The notes: generated from the sequence alone by a model not told the origin. 64,000 nt of DNA from Mesorhizobium tianshanense (GCF_007830515.1 NZ_VLKT01000020.1:1-64000); one strand, 5' to 3'. Shown: positions 41,699 through 52,360, counted from the first letter of the stretch. Numbers and translations are program-made.

Positions 41699-42005
41699 AG
41701 CATCGTGACCAGGCTATTGGGCATCTCCGAAATAGACCTGCTTCAATATGCAGCCGGCCTCTATCACGGGCATTCGTGTCCTTCAATTAAGCCTACCCGC
41801 GTGGGCTTAAGGGGGCCGTTCATCGTCTGCCCTGAACGTAACGACCGCACCTTGACGTCTGGGGTCCGATTATAGAAGGGGTGGAAGCCCGGAGGGGGAA
41901 GACCCGCTTGCCGGGGCTTTCAGCCCCGGCCCGAAGGGCGACGTCCAGCCACCTTTTACTTTCAAGCCGCGCGTGGCAGACCAATTGGTGGAACTATCGC
42001 ACATC
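41699..42005. other. Intergenic region with hairpins, no gene
   Basis: About 307 bp. It contains a 9-bp perfect stem (GCCGGGGCT 41910-41918 and AGCCCCGGC 41922-41930) without a T-run on either strand, and a weaker AAGCC/GGCTT hairpin near 41790. No coding frame is recognisable. Confidence 0.45.
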
Positions 42006-42062
42006 TCAGATGCGCGAAAATTCTTGACGACCAGGCCAAATATGTGATTATCGCGCATCTGA
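42006..42062 (+). promoter_or_regulatory. Promoter inside a perfect 12-bp inverted repeat, upstream of hipA-like gene
   Basis: TCAGATGCGCGA (42006-42017) and TCGCGCATCTGA (42051-42062) are a perfect dyad with arms 33 bp apart. Between them a -35 box TTGACG (42024-42029) is followed after 16-17 bases by GATTAT/ATTATC as a -10 box. A repressor dimer bound to both arms would cover the promoter, the layout expected for toxin-antitoxin autoregulation. Confidence 0.65.
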
Positions 42063-42077
42063 AACACGAGATAATCC

Positions 42078-43931
42078 ATGTCGATCCATCTCGTAGGCGA
42101 AACTATCGACGCAAAGCGGGCGCACCATCGCGCTCAAGCGGGCGAGTTGATCCAACTCGTTCGCGGAGTCTATATCGAACACGACGCCGACGCCGAGATG
42201 GCGATCCTCGGTCATGCGGTCCGTATCGCCCATTATCTCTATCCCAACGCCTATCTGTCGTCGGCGAGCGCGGTTCTGCTGGGGCCAGCGCCGGACGGGC
42301 GGCTGTTCATTAGTGGAAGGCGTAATCAACGCACGCGCTTGCGTACCCTTGAGATCATCCAGAACGAGGCGCCGGCTCATCCATCGACGGCAAGTGCCGT
42401 GATCGGCGACGATCTGGGCGAATTGCGTGTGGACGTGTCGTCGCCGCGTCAACGCTTCCTGGAAGCTTTTCGGCTGCGGAGCGAACACGCCAGTGCGATC
42501 ACCACCGACATGCGCACTCAAATGGCGGCGCGTCTGGTCGAAGAACATGGTTCGCCCCAAGCCGCAGCGGATGCGGTTTGGGCGCTGGCGCGCGAGAATG
42601 GCTGGTATCGCGAGGGCGAGAATGCCGAGCGTTTCCTCTTGGTGCAGCTCGGCGCAGGTAAGGCCCCGGTCAACAAGGCTGCGCTTGATCTTCTGGTGGC
42701 CTGGCACGGCGAGCCGCTTGGACGACTGATCCATGACGGCTTCGAGTGGCGCTGGAAGCCCCGGAAGCGGAGCGGGCCGCCGCTTGTACGCGAGACCACG
42801 CCGGGAAAGCTTCCAGCCTTCATCGAATCACTCCTGCCGGAAGGCTGGCTTGCCAAGGTTCTGCACGAACGCGACGAACGCGACGCGCTCCGGAGCGGCC
42901 GGCGCTATCTGTCCAACATCGCGATCGTCCAGAGTCCTGACGAATTGGCGGCCTTACCGGCGGATATTCTCGTGACGCCACTAGCGGCGTTCTTCGAGGC
43001 GGGTCGCTTCACCGGACGTTATGCAGGACCGGCGCGCGGCGAGATCGAGGAGACGTTCGAACAGAAGCTCGCGCAAATCTTCGCGCGAGCCGAGACGCCG
43101 CGCCTGTCGGGCGTCCAGATCAAGGCGCCGATGAGTCTGCTCTCCGATGGCACTCTCGTTGCGGCCATCGACCAGCCGTTCACCCATATTCTCAAACCCG
43201 CTGGCGCCGCAGGGTTCGAGACGCTGCCGATCGTTGAATGGCTCTGCCTCGAACTGGGCCGCGCCGTCGGTTTCGACGTGCCGGCGGCGGCATTAATCGA
43301 GATGCCCGACGGTATGCCGCCCGCCTTGCTGGTCGAGCGTTTCGACATCCGGCGCCATGTTGAGGACCAGCGCCGTTTTGCGCTGGAGGACTTCTGTTCG
43401 ATCCTGGATCTGCCGACGTCGGCCAAGTATGACGGCACCATTGAACGCATGGCGAAGGGTCTTAGGCCGCTGTCGACAGATCCAGTCGCGGACCTCACGA
43501 TTCTGTTTCGTCGCGCGCTCTTCGCTTGGCTGATCGCCGATGGCGACATGCACTTGAAGAATCTCGCGATGCTGAAGACGGCCGATGCCGGAGCCAAGGC
43601 GTTTACATCGGTCCGGTTTGCGCCGCTCTACGATGCCGTCACCACCCGGGTCTTTCCTGGCCTTGCCGGTGACCGGATGGCCTTGAAACTCAATGGCAAG
43701 GACGACCGACTGGGCCAACAGGATTTCTTCGCGCTGGCGCGGACGATCGGTCTCACGGCCGCCAACTCCGAGGCGGCAATCGCCGAAATTGCCGGGCGCT
43801 TGGCAGAGCGGGCCATGGCACTGCGCTTGCCTGATTTCGCGGGTCAGTCCGAAGCGGTCAAGGTCGCGCAAGATAAGGTGATTGCTCTCGTCGGCGAGCG
43901 ATGCGCGGCCTTCGCAGGCGCGGGCGCGTAA
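42078..43931 (+). CDS. HipA-like kinase fused to an AbiEi-like antitoxin domain
   Basis: A 617-residue protein. Residues 1-130 resemble the AbiEi/type IV antitoxin winged helix (L-I-Q-L-V-R-G-V-Y, then L-S-S-A-S-A-V-L-L-G). The middle resembles the HipA N1 subdomain. The C-terminal kinase has L-S-G-V-Q-I-K-A-P, H-I-L-K-P, the catalytic loop D-G-D-M-H-L-K-N (Asp488-Asn495; usual form H-G-D-x-H-x-K-N) and the metal-binding L-Y-D-A-V (usual F-D). HipA kinases phosphorylate aminoacyl-tRNA synthetases and cause growth arrest. A separate hipB gene is not seen, so the fused N-terminal domain may act as both antitoxin and repressor at the dyad upstream. The AbiEi assignment is less certain than the kinase. 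Confidence 0.78.
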   Translation: MSIHLVGETIDAKRAHHRAQAGELIQLVRGVYIEHDADAEMAILGHAVRIAHYLYPNAYLSSASAVLLGPAPDGRLFISGRRNQRTRLRTLEIIQNEAPAHPSTASAVIGDDLGELRVDVSSPRQRFLEAFRLRSEHASAITTDMRTQMAARLVEEHGSPQAAADAVWALARENGWYREGENAERFLLVQLGAGKAPVNKAALDLLVAWHGEPLGRLIHDGFEWRWKPRKRSGPPLVRETTPGKLPAFIESLLPEGWLAKVLHERDERDALRSGRRYLSNIAIVQSPDELAALPADILVTPLAAFFEAGRFTGRYAGPARGEIEETFEQKLAQIFARAETPRLSGVQIKAPMSLLSDGTLVAAIDQPFTHILKPAGAAGFETLPIVEWLCLELGRAVGFDVPAAALIEMPDGMPPALLVERFDIRRHVEDQRRFALEDFCSILDLPTSAKYDGTIERMAKGLRPLSTDPVADLTILFRRALFAWLIADGDMHLKNLAMLKTADAGAKAFTSVRFAPLYDAVTTRVFPGLAGDRMALKLNGKDDRLGQQDFFALARTIGLTAANSEAAIAEIAGRLAERAMALRLPDFAGQSEAVKVAQDKVIALVGERCAAFAGAGA

Positions 43932-44362
43932 GCGCTTCAGCCATTCAAGGCGGCGGAGCTCGCGGCTGAGGGGCAACATGGGAACGCGACGCTCGACTCT
44001 GACCGGGCCCTCGTAAATCCAGTGGCGGATGAGGTCGGTGTCGATATCGGTCTCGGCTCGGGCGGCCTCGAACATCTTCCTCCAGGGATCGTCCGGCGAG
44101 CCCCGGCCGCGCACGACGTCGATCTGCCGATGCGCCAGATTCAGGCGAATTGCATGGCCCTTGAAGCGGTGAACACGGCCTTCGCGCTACTCCAGATCGA
44201 CCGGGTTTCCCGGAAGATTTTAATCATAGACGCGATAGCAATAGGGGTGGAAATCGAGGCCTCTTGTCCGACCGCGGTAGTTGCCAACGCGAACGGCCGA
44301 AACGGCGAGTTGAAAGCGTCCCGGACGCTTCCCTTCTGGGTGCTGTAATCAGGCTTGGGCAA
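43932..44362 (-). pseudogene. C-terminal remnant of an SF2 (DEAD/SNF2-like) helicase
   Basis: On the minus strand, pieces in two frames with in-frame stops give N-S-P-F-R-P-F-A-L-A-T-T-A-V-G-Q-E and, after a 1-base shift, N-L-P-G-N-P-V-D-L-E and R-E-G-R-V-H-R-F-K-G-H (helicase motifs V and VI). D-P-W...V-P-M-L-P-L-S-R-E follows. This matches the C-terminal helicase lobe and tail of large defence-type helicases. The homology stops at about 43930, exactly at the stop of the hipA-like gene, and the ATPase lobe is missing. The gene is dead, apparently truncated by insertion of the hipA module. Confidence 0.65.
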
Positions 44363-44411
44363 CTTTTTGCCCCCAAAACAACCACTATCCGCTGCGGCGC
44401 TGACCGGCCGC

Positions 44412-46031
<1,620 letters not shown>

Positions 46032-46032
46032 C

Positions 46033-47154
46033 TCAACGATCCCTGGGGTCGAGTGCGTCGCGCAGGCCATCGCCGACGAAATTCAGCGCGAACAGCGTCG
46101 AGACGAGAAAGAAGGCCGGGAACAGGAGCAGCCAGTTGGCCGAGCCGATATTGTGGGCGCCGGTCGAGATTAGCACGCCCCAGCTGGTCATCGGTTCCTG
46201 GACGCCGAGGCCGAGGAACGACAGGAAACTTTCCAGTATGATGACATGCGGCACCAGCAGCGTCATGTAGATCACCACCGGGCCAAGCAGGTTGGGGATG
46301 ACGTGGCGAATCAGGATACCGCGTTGGCCGACTCCCATCGCCTCCGCTGCCTGGACATATTCCTGGCGCCGGATCGACAGAGCCTGTCCGCGCACGATGC
46401 GTGCCATATCGAGCCACAGCACCGCGCCGACCGCCAGGAACATCAGCACAAAGTTCCGGCCGAAGAACACCACCAGCATGATGACGAAGAAGATGAACGG
46501 CAGCGAATAGAGCACGTCGACGATGCGCATCATCACCTCGTCGATCTTGCCGCCGGCAAAGCCGGCCGTAGCACCGTAGAGCACGCCGATGACGCCCGCT
46601 ACGACCCCTGCGAGCAAGCCGATGGCCAGCGAGATGCGCCCGGCCATCAGCGTCCGCGACAACAGATCCCGGCCGGTATTGTCGGTGCCGAACAGGAAAT
46701 ATTGCTGCCTGATCGAAGCGCTCATCACCGCTTCGAGACCGTCAGGCGATTTGCTCTCGATCTTGGTGTCGTCGAAGGCATCGGATCGGTCGAGGTAGCG
46801 GACGCTGCGGTCGTCGATCGGTTTGGGCGATGTGACGGTGACGAAGATGCGATTGTCTTCCTGCCGCCACTTCTTGATGTCGACGCGCATGCGCTTGATC
46901 GCCTCATTGAGCGCGGTTTCGATCTTGTCGGCCTTCGGATAGGCCGAGAAGCTCGGCGGCGTGCGCACATAGTCGGCGTAGATGGTGGTGTATCGATGCG
47001 GCACCAAAGAGGGCCCGAACACGCTTATGACGGCGATGAAGGCAAGATAATACAGGCTGAACATGGCGGCCCGATTGGCCTTGAGGCGCGCCCAGGCATC
47101 GCCCCACAGGGAGCGGCCGACAACGGCCGGAGCGGTGGCTGCGATGTCAGTCAT
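46033..47154 (-). CDS. Oligopeptide ABC transporter permease (OppC/YejE-like)
   Basis: A 373-residue inner-membrane permease with an N-terminal helix (residues 30-50), then a roughly 110-residue periplasmic insertion (about 60-165), longer than in standard OppC and typical of YejE-like members. The BPD_transp_1 domain follows, with five helices. It contains F-G-T-D-N-T-G-R-D-L-L-S-R at its start and the ATPase-contacting EAA-like loop Y-V-Q-A-A-E-A-M-G...H-V-I-P-N. The start overlaps the other permease by 8 bp and the end lies 1 bp before the ATPase gene. Confidence 0.9.
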   Translation of the reverse strand: MTDIAATAPAVVGRSLWGDAWARLKANRAAMFSLYYLAFIAVISVFGPSLVPHRYTTIYADYVRTPPSFSAYPKADKIETALNEAIKRMRVDIKKWRQEDNRIFVTVTSPKPIDDRSVRYLDRSDAFDDTKIESKSPDGLEAVMSASIRQQYFLFGTDNTGRDLLSRTLMAGRISLAIGLLAGVVAGVIGVLYGATAGFAGGKIDEVMMRIVDVLYSLPFIFFVIMLVVFFGRNFVLMFLAVGAVLWLDMARIVRGQALSIRRQEYVQAAEAMGVGQRGILIRHVIPNLLGPVVIYMTLLVPHVIILESFLSFLGLGVQEPMTSWGVLISTGAHNIGSANWLLLFPAFFLVSTLFALNFVGDGLRDALDPRDR

Positions 47155-48070
47155 AGCGCACCCTCGGATCGACGACCGCGTACATGACGTCGACGATCAA
47201 GTTGAAGACGATGGTGAACAGCGCGATCACCACCACCGTGCCCATGACCAGCGTATAGTCGCGGTTGAGCGCGGCGTCGACGAAATAGCGGCCGATGCCG
47301 GGAATAGAAAAAATCGTCTCGACGATGATCGAGCCGGTGAGAAGTGCGGCCGCAGCCGGGCCGGTGAAGGAGACGATAGGCAGGATGGCGCCGCGCAGCG
47401 CATGCTTGACGACCACCGACCAGTCCGACAGGCCGAGCGCGCGGGCGGTGCGTATGTGGTGGGAGCGCAACGATTCGATCATCGAGCCGCGCATCAGGCG
47501 GGCGACGATGGCGATCTGCGGCAAGGCCAGCGTCAGCACTGGCCCGACCTTGTTGAGCAGGGCTCCATCGCCCCAACCGCCGATCGGCAGCAGGTTCCAG
47601 GTCAGGCCGAACAAAAGCTGGATCACCGGCGCGATGACGAAGGTCGGGATGGTGCTGCCGGCGGCGGCCACCGCAATCACCGAGTAGTCGGCAATCTTGT
47701 TCTGGTTGAGCGCGGCGATGGTACCGAGAAGGCTGCCGAGCAGCAGCGCCAGGATCAGCGCCGAGGCGCCGATCTGGATTGAAATAGGCAGGCCTCGGGC
47801 AAACAATTCAGTGACGGTGAAATCGGGCATGTTGTAGCTCGGACCGAAATTGCCGCGCAGCAGATTGCCGAGATAGTGGACATATTGCAGCCAGAGCGGG
47901 TCATTCAGGCCGAACTGCGCTTCAAGATTGGCCTTGATCTCGGGACTCAGCCCCCGCTCCTGATTGAACGGGCCGCCAGGCGCGACGCGTATCAGGAAAA
48001 ACGCCGCGGTCACGATGACGAACAGCGTCGGGATGGCGGTCAGGAGCCGCCGGAATACGTAACGCAGCAT
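47147..48070 (-). CDS. Oligopeptide ABC transporter permease (OppB/YejB-like)
   Basis: A 307-residue inner-membrane permease with six hydrophobic helices. It opens with M-L-R-Y-V-F-R-R-L-L-T-A-I-P-T-L, the OppB hallmark, has the periplasmic G-G-P-F segment (P-G-G-P-F-N), and carries the EAA-like loop with R-A-L-G-L...H-A-L-R before the last two helices. It forms the translocation pore together with the OppC-like permease, whose start it overlaps. It lies 65 bp after the substrate-binding protein gene, separated by a strong hairpin (48095-48126). No anomaly seen. Confidence 0.92.
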   Translation of the reverse strand: MLRYVFRRLLTAIPTLFVIVTAAFFLIRVAPGGPFNQERGLSPEIKANLEAQFGLNDPLWLQYVHYLGNLLRGNFGPSYNMPDFTVTELFARGLPISIQIGASALILALLLGSLLGTIAALNQNKIADYSVIAVAAAGSTIPTFVIAPVIQLLFGLTWNLLPIGGWGDGALLNKVGPVLTLALPQIAIVARLMRGSMIESLRSHHIRTARALGLSDWSVVVKHALRGAILPIVSFTGPAAAALLTGSIIVETIFSIPGIGRYFVDAALNRDYTLVMGTVVVIALFTIVFNLIVDVMYAVVDPRVRYD

Positions 48071-48094
48071 TGGTGCCCCGCTTTACTGGCAAAC

Positions 48095-48126
48095 CCGAAC
48101 CGCCGCCCGAAGGAGCGGCGGTTCGG
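48095..48126 (-). promoter_or_regulatory. Intercistronic hairpin between oppA-like and oppB-like genes
   Basis: A perfect 12-bp stem (CCGAACCGCCGC / GCGGCGGTTCGG) with an 8-base loop lies between the binding-protein gene and the permease genes. No T-run follows on the minus strand, so it more likely stabilises the upstream transcript or partly terminates, giving more binding protein than membrane components. Confidence 0.7.
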
Positions 48127-48135
48127 CCAAGGAGA

Positions 48136-49728
48136 TCAGTCCTTGGAGATGAAGCGGGACGGATGCACGGCCATGACGTTGTCCTCGTAGCCATGAAGCT
48201 TCGGAGAAACGATTTCCTTGTAGCTATAGTAGAGAAGCGGGATGTTGCCGACCTCATCGATGAGGATGCGCTCGGCCTCAGCGAGTTCCTTCATGCGCTC
48301 TTCGGGCTTGCCGCCGGCGGCCGCCGCCTTGTCCATGGCCTCCTCGAATTTCGGGCTGTTGTAGCCCGAGTAGTTGTTGCCGCTGGCCTTGCGGGAGATG
48401 CCGAGGAAGGTTTCCGGATCCTTGTAGTCCGCAATCCAGCCGGCACGCGCCAGATCAAAGTCGCCCTTCTGCTCGAGGAAGGAATAGTGGGTCTTGGTGT
48501 CGGTGTTGAGCAGCGCGACGTCGACGCCGAACGGCTTCAACTGCTCCTGGACGGCCACCGCCGTGTTCTTGTTGTTCTCCGACGTATTGTAGCGGATTTC
48601 CATTTTCAGCGGCTTGTCGGGGCCGTAGCCAAGTTTCGTCAGGATTTTCGTGGCTTCGTCCTCACGATCGATCTGCGACATGTCGGCGAACTTCGCTACT
48701 GCCGGCGTGTAGCCTTCAATGCCCGGAGGCACCATCGAGTAACCGGGCAGCATCGAGTTCTGCCAGACCTTTTCGGCAATGAAATCGCGGTCGATTGCCA
48801 TCGAGATGGCGTTGCGCAGTTCGACATTGTCCCACGGCGCCTTGTCGGTCTTGATCGCGAAATAGAACGTGCCGAGGTATGGCCCGATGTGAATCTGATC
48901 GCCAAACTTGGCCTTGAGGTCGGCGAGCTGCTCGGTCGGGAGGTCGTCGTAGCTGTCGAGTTCGCCGGCCTCGAAGCGCTTCATCGCCGACGAACGATCC
49001 TCGGTCGGGATGTAGTTGACGGTGTCGATCTTGACGGTCGCGGCGTCCCAGAATTTCGGATTCTTGACCAGTTTCATGTGGTCGTTGGGAACCCACTCCG
49101 CCAGCGTATAGGCGCCGTTGGAAACCAAATTGCCGGGTTTGATCCAATCGTCGCCGAGCTTTTCGATAGAGGCCTTGGAGACCGGATAGGCCGCCTGGTG
49201 GGTCAGCATTTCGAGGAAATAGGGTGTGGGCGCCTTCAGCGTCACTTCCAGGGTATTTGCGTCGATTGCCTTGACGCCCATCTCCTCGGGTTTCGCCTTC
49301 TTGGTGTTCACCTCTTCGGCGTTCTTCACGGGATAGAGCATCGAAGCGTATTCGGCGCCGGTGGCCGGATCTTCCAACCGCTGGAAAGCGTAGACAAAAT
49401 CATCCGCGGTCACCGGAGCACCATCCGACCAGACAGCGTCCTTGCGCAGCTTGAAGGTGTAGACGGTGCCGTCATCCGATACTGTCCAGCTTTCGGCGGC
49501 GCCCGGAATGACATTCGCCTTCTGGTCTTGCATGACCAGCCCCTGGAACAGGTCACGCAAAACATTGGCTTCGTAGATGGTCGAGGTCTTGTGCGGGTCG
49601 AGCGACTCCGATTCGGCAGCGGTGCCTCTGTTGTAGACGACCTCGGCGAAAGCCGGCGTGTAGAACGTGCCGGCGGCCAAGGACATGGTTGTGGCGAATA
49701 CCGTCGCCTTCAGCATGTTTTTCAGCAT
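48136..49728 (-). CDS. Oligopeptide ABC transporter substrate-binding protein (OppA-like)
   Basis: A 530-residue periplasmic binding protein of the SBP_bac_5 family. The signal peptide is cleaved after A-F-A (residue 28). The mature start has the family motif R-G-T-A-A-E-S-E-S-L-D-P, and later S-D-G-A-P-V-T-A-D-D-F-V-Y-A-F-Q and R-N-A-I-S-M-A-I-D-R-D. The ATG has GGGAGAA as ribosome binding site. It is the first gene of the transporter operon (binding protein, two permeases, double ATPase) and binds di- to oligopeptides, though the exact size preference cannot be read. Intact. Confidence 0.93.
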   Translation of the reverse strand: MLKNMLKATVFATTMSLAAGTFYTPAFAEVVYNRGTAAESESLDPHKTSTIYEANVLRDLFQGLVMQDQKANVIPGAAESWTVSDDGTVYTFKLRKDAVWSDGAPVTADDFVYAFQRLEDPATGAEYASMLYPVKNAEEVNTKKAKPEEMGVKAIDANTLEVTLKAPTPYFLEMLTHQAAYPVSKASIEKLGDDWIKPGNLVSNGAYTLAEWVPNDHMKLVKNPKFWDAATVKIDTVNYIPTEDRSSAMKRFEAGELDSYDDLPTEQLADLKAKFGDQIHIGPYLGTFYFAIKTDKAPWDNVELRNAISMAIDRDFIAEKVWQNSMLPGYSMVPPGIEGYTPAVAKFADMSQIDREDEATKILTKLGYGPDKPLKMEIRYNTSENNKNTAVAVQEQLKPFGVDVALLNTDTKTHYSFLEQKGDFDLARAGWIADYKDPETFLGISRKASGNNYSGYNSPKFEEAMDKAAAAGGKPEERMKELAEAERILIDEVGNIPLLYYSYKEIVSPKLHGYEDNVMAVHPSRFISKD

Positions 49729-50143
49729 GGAGTTCTCCCTGTCGAGGCGGCCCTTCAGCTACGCCTCTTGAGTGTTGACGCCCCGAAACCGATTGCATGG
49801 CCTCTTTGAGCGCGCTGCTGGTTCCCTTTCCGGCAGCTGGTGGCCAAACAGTAACGTGGAGATTTTTTATTTCAACAGACTCTCTGGGTCACCCAAAGTA
49901 AGGCGCGCCGATGATCACTTCGCAGTCGGCAGAACGGCAGCCGCAACCATGGGCTTGGCTCGGTTTTCCCACTTCAAGCTTTCGTTTCGGCCAAGAAACC
50001 TGCCGTCGATTCCACTTTGCGGAAATGTCTTAATGCGGCTTTAAGCAACTATGAGTTACATCTTTCGCGGGCTTCGGATGTCTTGATGGGCGAAGGACAT
50101 GGACAGCACAAGAACTGAGAAAATTCCTGTAAAGCGGAGCAAT
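49729..50143. other. Divergent intergenic region between opp operon and tadE
   Basis: 415 bp with no recognisable gene. It must contain the promoters of the leftward peptide transporter operon and of the rightward tadE-tadG pair. It is more AT-rich near 49860-49885 and 50030-50060. I did not find boxes convincing enough to call. Confidence 0.5.
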
Positions 50144-50578
50144 ATGCGCCAGATAAGACTCATATTATACCAATTTAGAGAGCAGTCTGGAACTTCCGCG
50201 ATCGAATTCGCGCTGCTTTCGCCCATTTTCATCTTGCTTTTGCTCGGGATGGTTGCGTACGGCATCTATTTTGGCGCAAGCAATTCCGTGCAGCAAATCG
50301 CGGCTGACGCCGCACGCACGGCAATAGCCGGGCTCAACGAAGCCGAGCGCCAGGCGCTGGTGACCAGTTTTGTCAACAACAATGCCGGAGGATACCCCTT
50401 CGTTGATTCCGGCAAGCTGACCTATCAGGCCAAGGACAGCACGGCCGACGGAAAACAGTTCGTGGTGTCCGTCCAATACGATGCCCGCAATCTGCCGATC
50501 TGGAATCTGTTCCCGGCGCTGTCCATGCCTGGAACCACGATCTCACGCAGGTCGACAATACGGGTCGGAGGCATCTGA
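50144..50578 (+). CDS. TadE-like pilus assembly protein
   Basis: A 144-residue protein. ATG 50144 is preferred because GGAG lies four bases upstream. The earlier ATG at 50099 has its site too close. The TadE motif is present: S-G-T-S-A-I-E-F-A-L-L-S-P-I-F, followed by one membrane helix (about residues 20-40) and a pilin-like helix N-S-V-Q-Q-I-A-A-D-A-A-R-T-A. TadE proteins are minor pseudopilins of Flp/Tad pili, processed by the TadV/CpaA peptidase. The rest of a tad locus is not in this window. The next gene starts right after its stop. Confidence 0.85.
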   Translation: MRQIRLILYQFREQSGTSAIEFALLSPIFILLLLGMVAYGIYFGASNSVQQIAADAARTAIAGLNEAERQALVTSFVNNNAGGYPFVDSGKLTYQAKDSTADGKQFVVSVQYDARNLPIWNLFPALSMPGTTISRRSTIRVGGI

Positions 50579-52360
50579 ATGTCAGAAACTTTGCTGGGAG
50601 GGATCGGTCGGGTCGCCCGCTCGATGCTTGGCGACCTGAAGGCGAACTTCACCGTCATGACAGCGCTGAGCGCACCGTTCGCGCTGGCGCTGGCTGCCGT
50701 GGCCATCGATGAAGGCTCGATCTATGTGGAGCGCCGGGAGGCGCAGGCGATGACCGATCTGGCGGCAATCACCGCCGCCTCGAACATCAAGAACATAGAG
50801 GCCGCGGTGGTGACCACACTCGGCGACAACGGAATGCCGGGTATCGTCGTACAGAAGGCAGGACAGACGATCGTTCCTACTCTCGGAAAGACCATAGTGT
50901 CGGTCACCGCCGGCCGATATTCACCAGAGTCGTCGCTCGGCGTCGACAAACGCTTCGAGGCCGGCAAGACGCCCTACAACGCCGTCCACGTCACGCTGCA
51001 CAAGGTTCCCGCCCGCTATTTCGCGAGTTCGCTCATCCCTACGCCGGTCATCGGCACCCAAGCCATTGCCAGCATGACGGCGCAGGCGAGGTTTTCGGTC
51101 GGGTCCAGGCTTCTCAGCGTCAATGGCGGTATCCTCAACGCACTTCTCAGCGGGCTCCTTGGAGGCAATATCTCGCTCAGCGTCATGGACTACAACGCGC
51201 TGATCTCGACTGACATCAACGTGCTTTCGTTCGTCGACGCTCTTGCCGTCCAGCTGCAACTGACAGGCGTCAACTATTCAGACGTGCTGGCGTCGAAAGC
51301 GACGGTGGGCCAGATCGCCACCGCCATGGCTAACGTCTCGCCAGTTGGCAGCACCAGCAAGCTCGCTTTGCAGACAATCGCGTCCAGAGCCACCAGCACG
51401 GTGAAGATCCCACTCAATCATCTTATAGATCTTGGATCAGTCGGCCAACTTGACCTCGGGCAAGAGTCGGCCGGCCTGGCGATCGACGCTAGTGCCATGG
51501 GTATGCTGACCTCCGCCGCCGCACTGGCGAACGGCTCGAGGCAGGTCGACATCAATCTCGGCGCCACCGTCCCAGGGCTTACCTCCACCACGCTGTCCAT
51601 AGCCATCGGCGAACCTGCGCAAGTCTCGCCTTGGCTGACAGTCGGAGACGGCACGGTGGTGCGCACCGCGCAGACGCGGATCAAGCTGGTGGCATCCGTC
51701 GGCATCGGCAATTCGAATCTCGGTGGCGGCATCAGCCTCCTGTCGGTCAAACTGCCACTGCATGTCGAAGTGGCTCGTGCCGAGGCCAAGCTGACCGACA
51801 TCAGCTGCCCGACCGGGCACCCCGACAGTTTGAAGGTTTCGATTGCCGCACTTCCGGGCGTAGCCGCGCTGCACCTTGGCGCCAGCGACGCCGACAACAG
51901 CCCCGCCGCCTTCGCCGATTTCAGCAACCCTCAGTCGTTTCAAGCTGCCGAGATCGCAGGCGTCAGCCTCAAGCTCCTTCTGATCAACCTGCCTCTGCTG
52001 CAAGTGAACGGTTCGGCAGCGGTGGCGATCACCAACAACGATCCGACGACGCTAACCTTCAACAGGACCGAAATCGCCAACAAGACGATAAAGACGGCTT
52101 CCACGAAAAACCTGACGCAATCCCTCACCACGTCGCTGGTCAACAATTTGTCGCTTTCAGTCGGGGCGCTGGGTCTCGGGCTTGATGTAACCGCCCTGCT
52201 TGGAACGGTGAAGCCGGCAGTTGTGACGTTGCTGAGCGGTGTGACTGCACCTGTCGACGCATTGGTCTATAACGTGCTTGCGGCACTGGGCGTGCGCGTC
52301 GGTGAGGCCGATGTCCGGATCATGGGCGCGACTTGCGGGCGCTCCGCGCTCGTTCAATGA
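50579..52360 (+). CDS. TadG-family pilus-associated protein
   Basis: A 593-residue protein directly abutting tadE. An N-terminal TadE/TadG-like membrane segment (residues 28-48: A-L-S-A-P-F-A-L-A-L-A-A-V-A-I-D, then R-R-E-A-Q-A-M-T-D-L-A-A-I-T-A-A) is followed by a large secreted domain rich in Ala, Leu, Thr and Asn. That domain has repeated beta-strand-like segments and only two cysteines of note. No von Willebrand MIDAS motif is evident. It is probably anchored in the inner membrane and exposed to the periplasm or surface with the pilus. Its stop faces the glycogen operon end only 17 bp away (convergent). Confidence 0.8.
   Translation: MSETLLGGIGRVARSMLGDLKANFTVMTALSAPFALALAAVAIDEGSIYVERREAQAMTDLAAITAASNIKNIEAAVVTTLGDNGMPGIVVQKAGQTIVPTLGKTIVSVTAGRYSPESSLGVDKRFEAGKTPYNAVHVTLHKVPARYFASSLIPTPVIGTQAIASMTAQARFSVGSRLLSVNGGILNALLSGLLGGNISLSVMDYNALISTDINVLSFVDALAVQLQLTGVNYSDVLASKATVGQIATAMANVSPVGSTSKLALQTIASRATSTVKIPLNHLIDLGSVGQLDLGQESAGLAIDASAMGMLTSAAALANGSRQVDINLGATVPGLTSTTLSIAIGEPAQVSPWLTVGDGTVVRTAQTRIKLVASVGIGNSNLGGGISLLSVKLPLHVEVARAEAKLTDISCPTGHPDSLKVSIAALPGVAALHLGASDADNSPAAFADFSNPQSFQAAEIAGVSLKLLLINLPLLQVNGSAAVAITNNDPTTLTFNRTEIANKTIKTASTKNLTQSLTTSLVNNLSLSVGALGLGLDVTALLGTVKPAVVTLLSGVTAPVDALVYNVLAALGVRVGEADVRIMGATCGRSALVQ

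Noticed and set aside
41910..41930. Perfect 9-bp hairpin as a terminator
   Set aside because: No T-run on either strand and no intact gene ending close by.
48070..49809. Long open frame (579 codons) on the plus strand opposite the oppA-like gene
   Set aside because: It is the antisense shadow of a gene with clear domains and signal peptide. High GC creates long open antisense frames. It has no recognisable domain or ribosome binding site.
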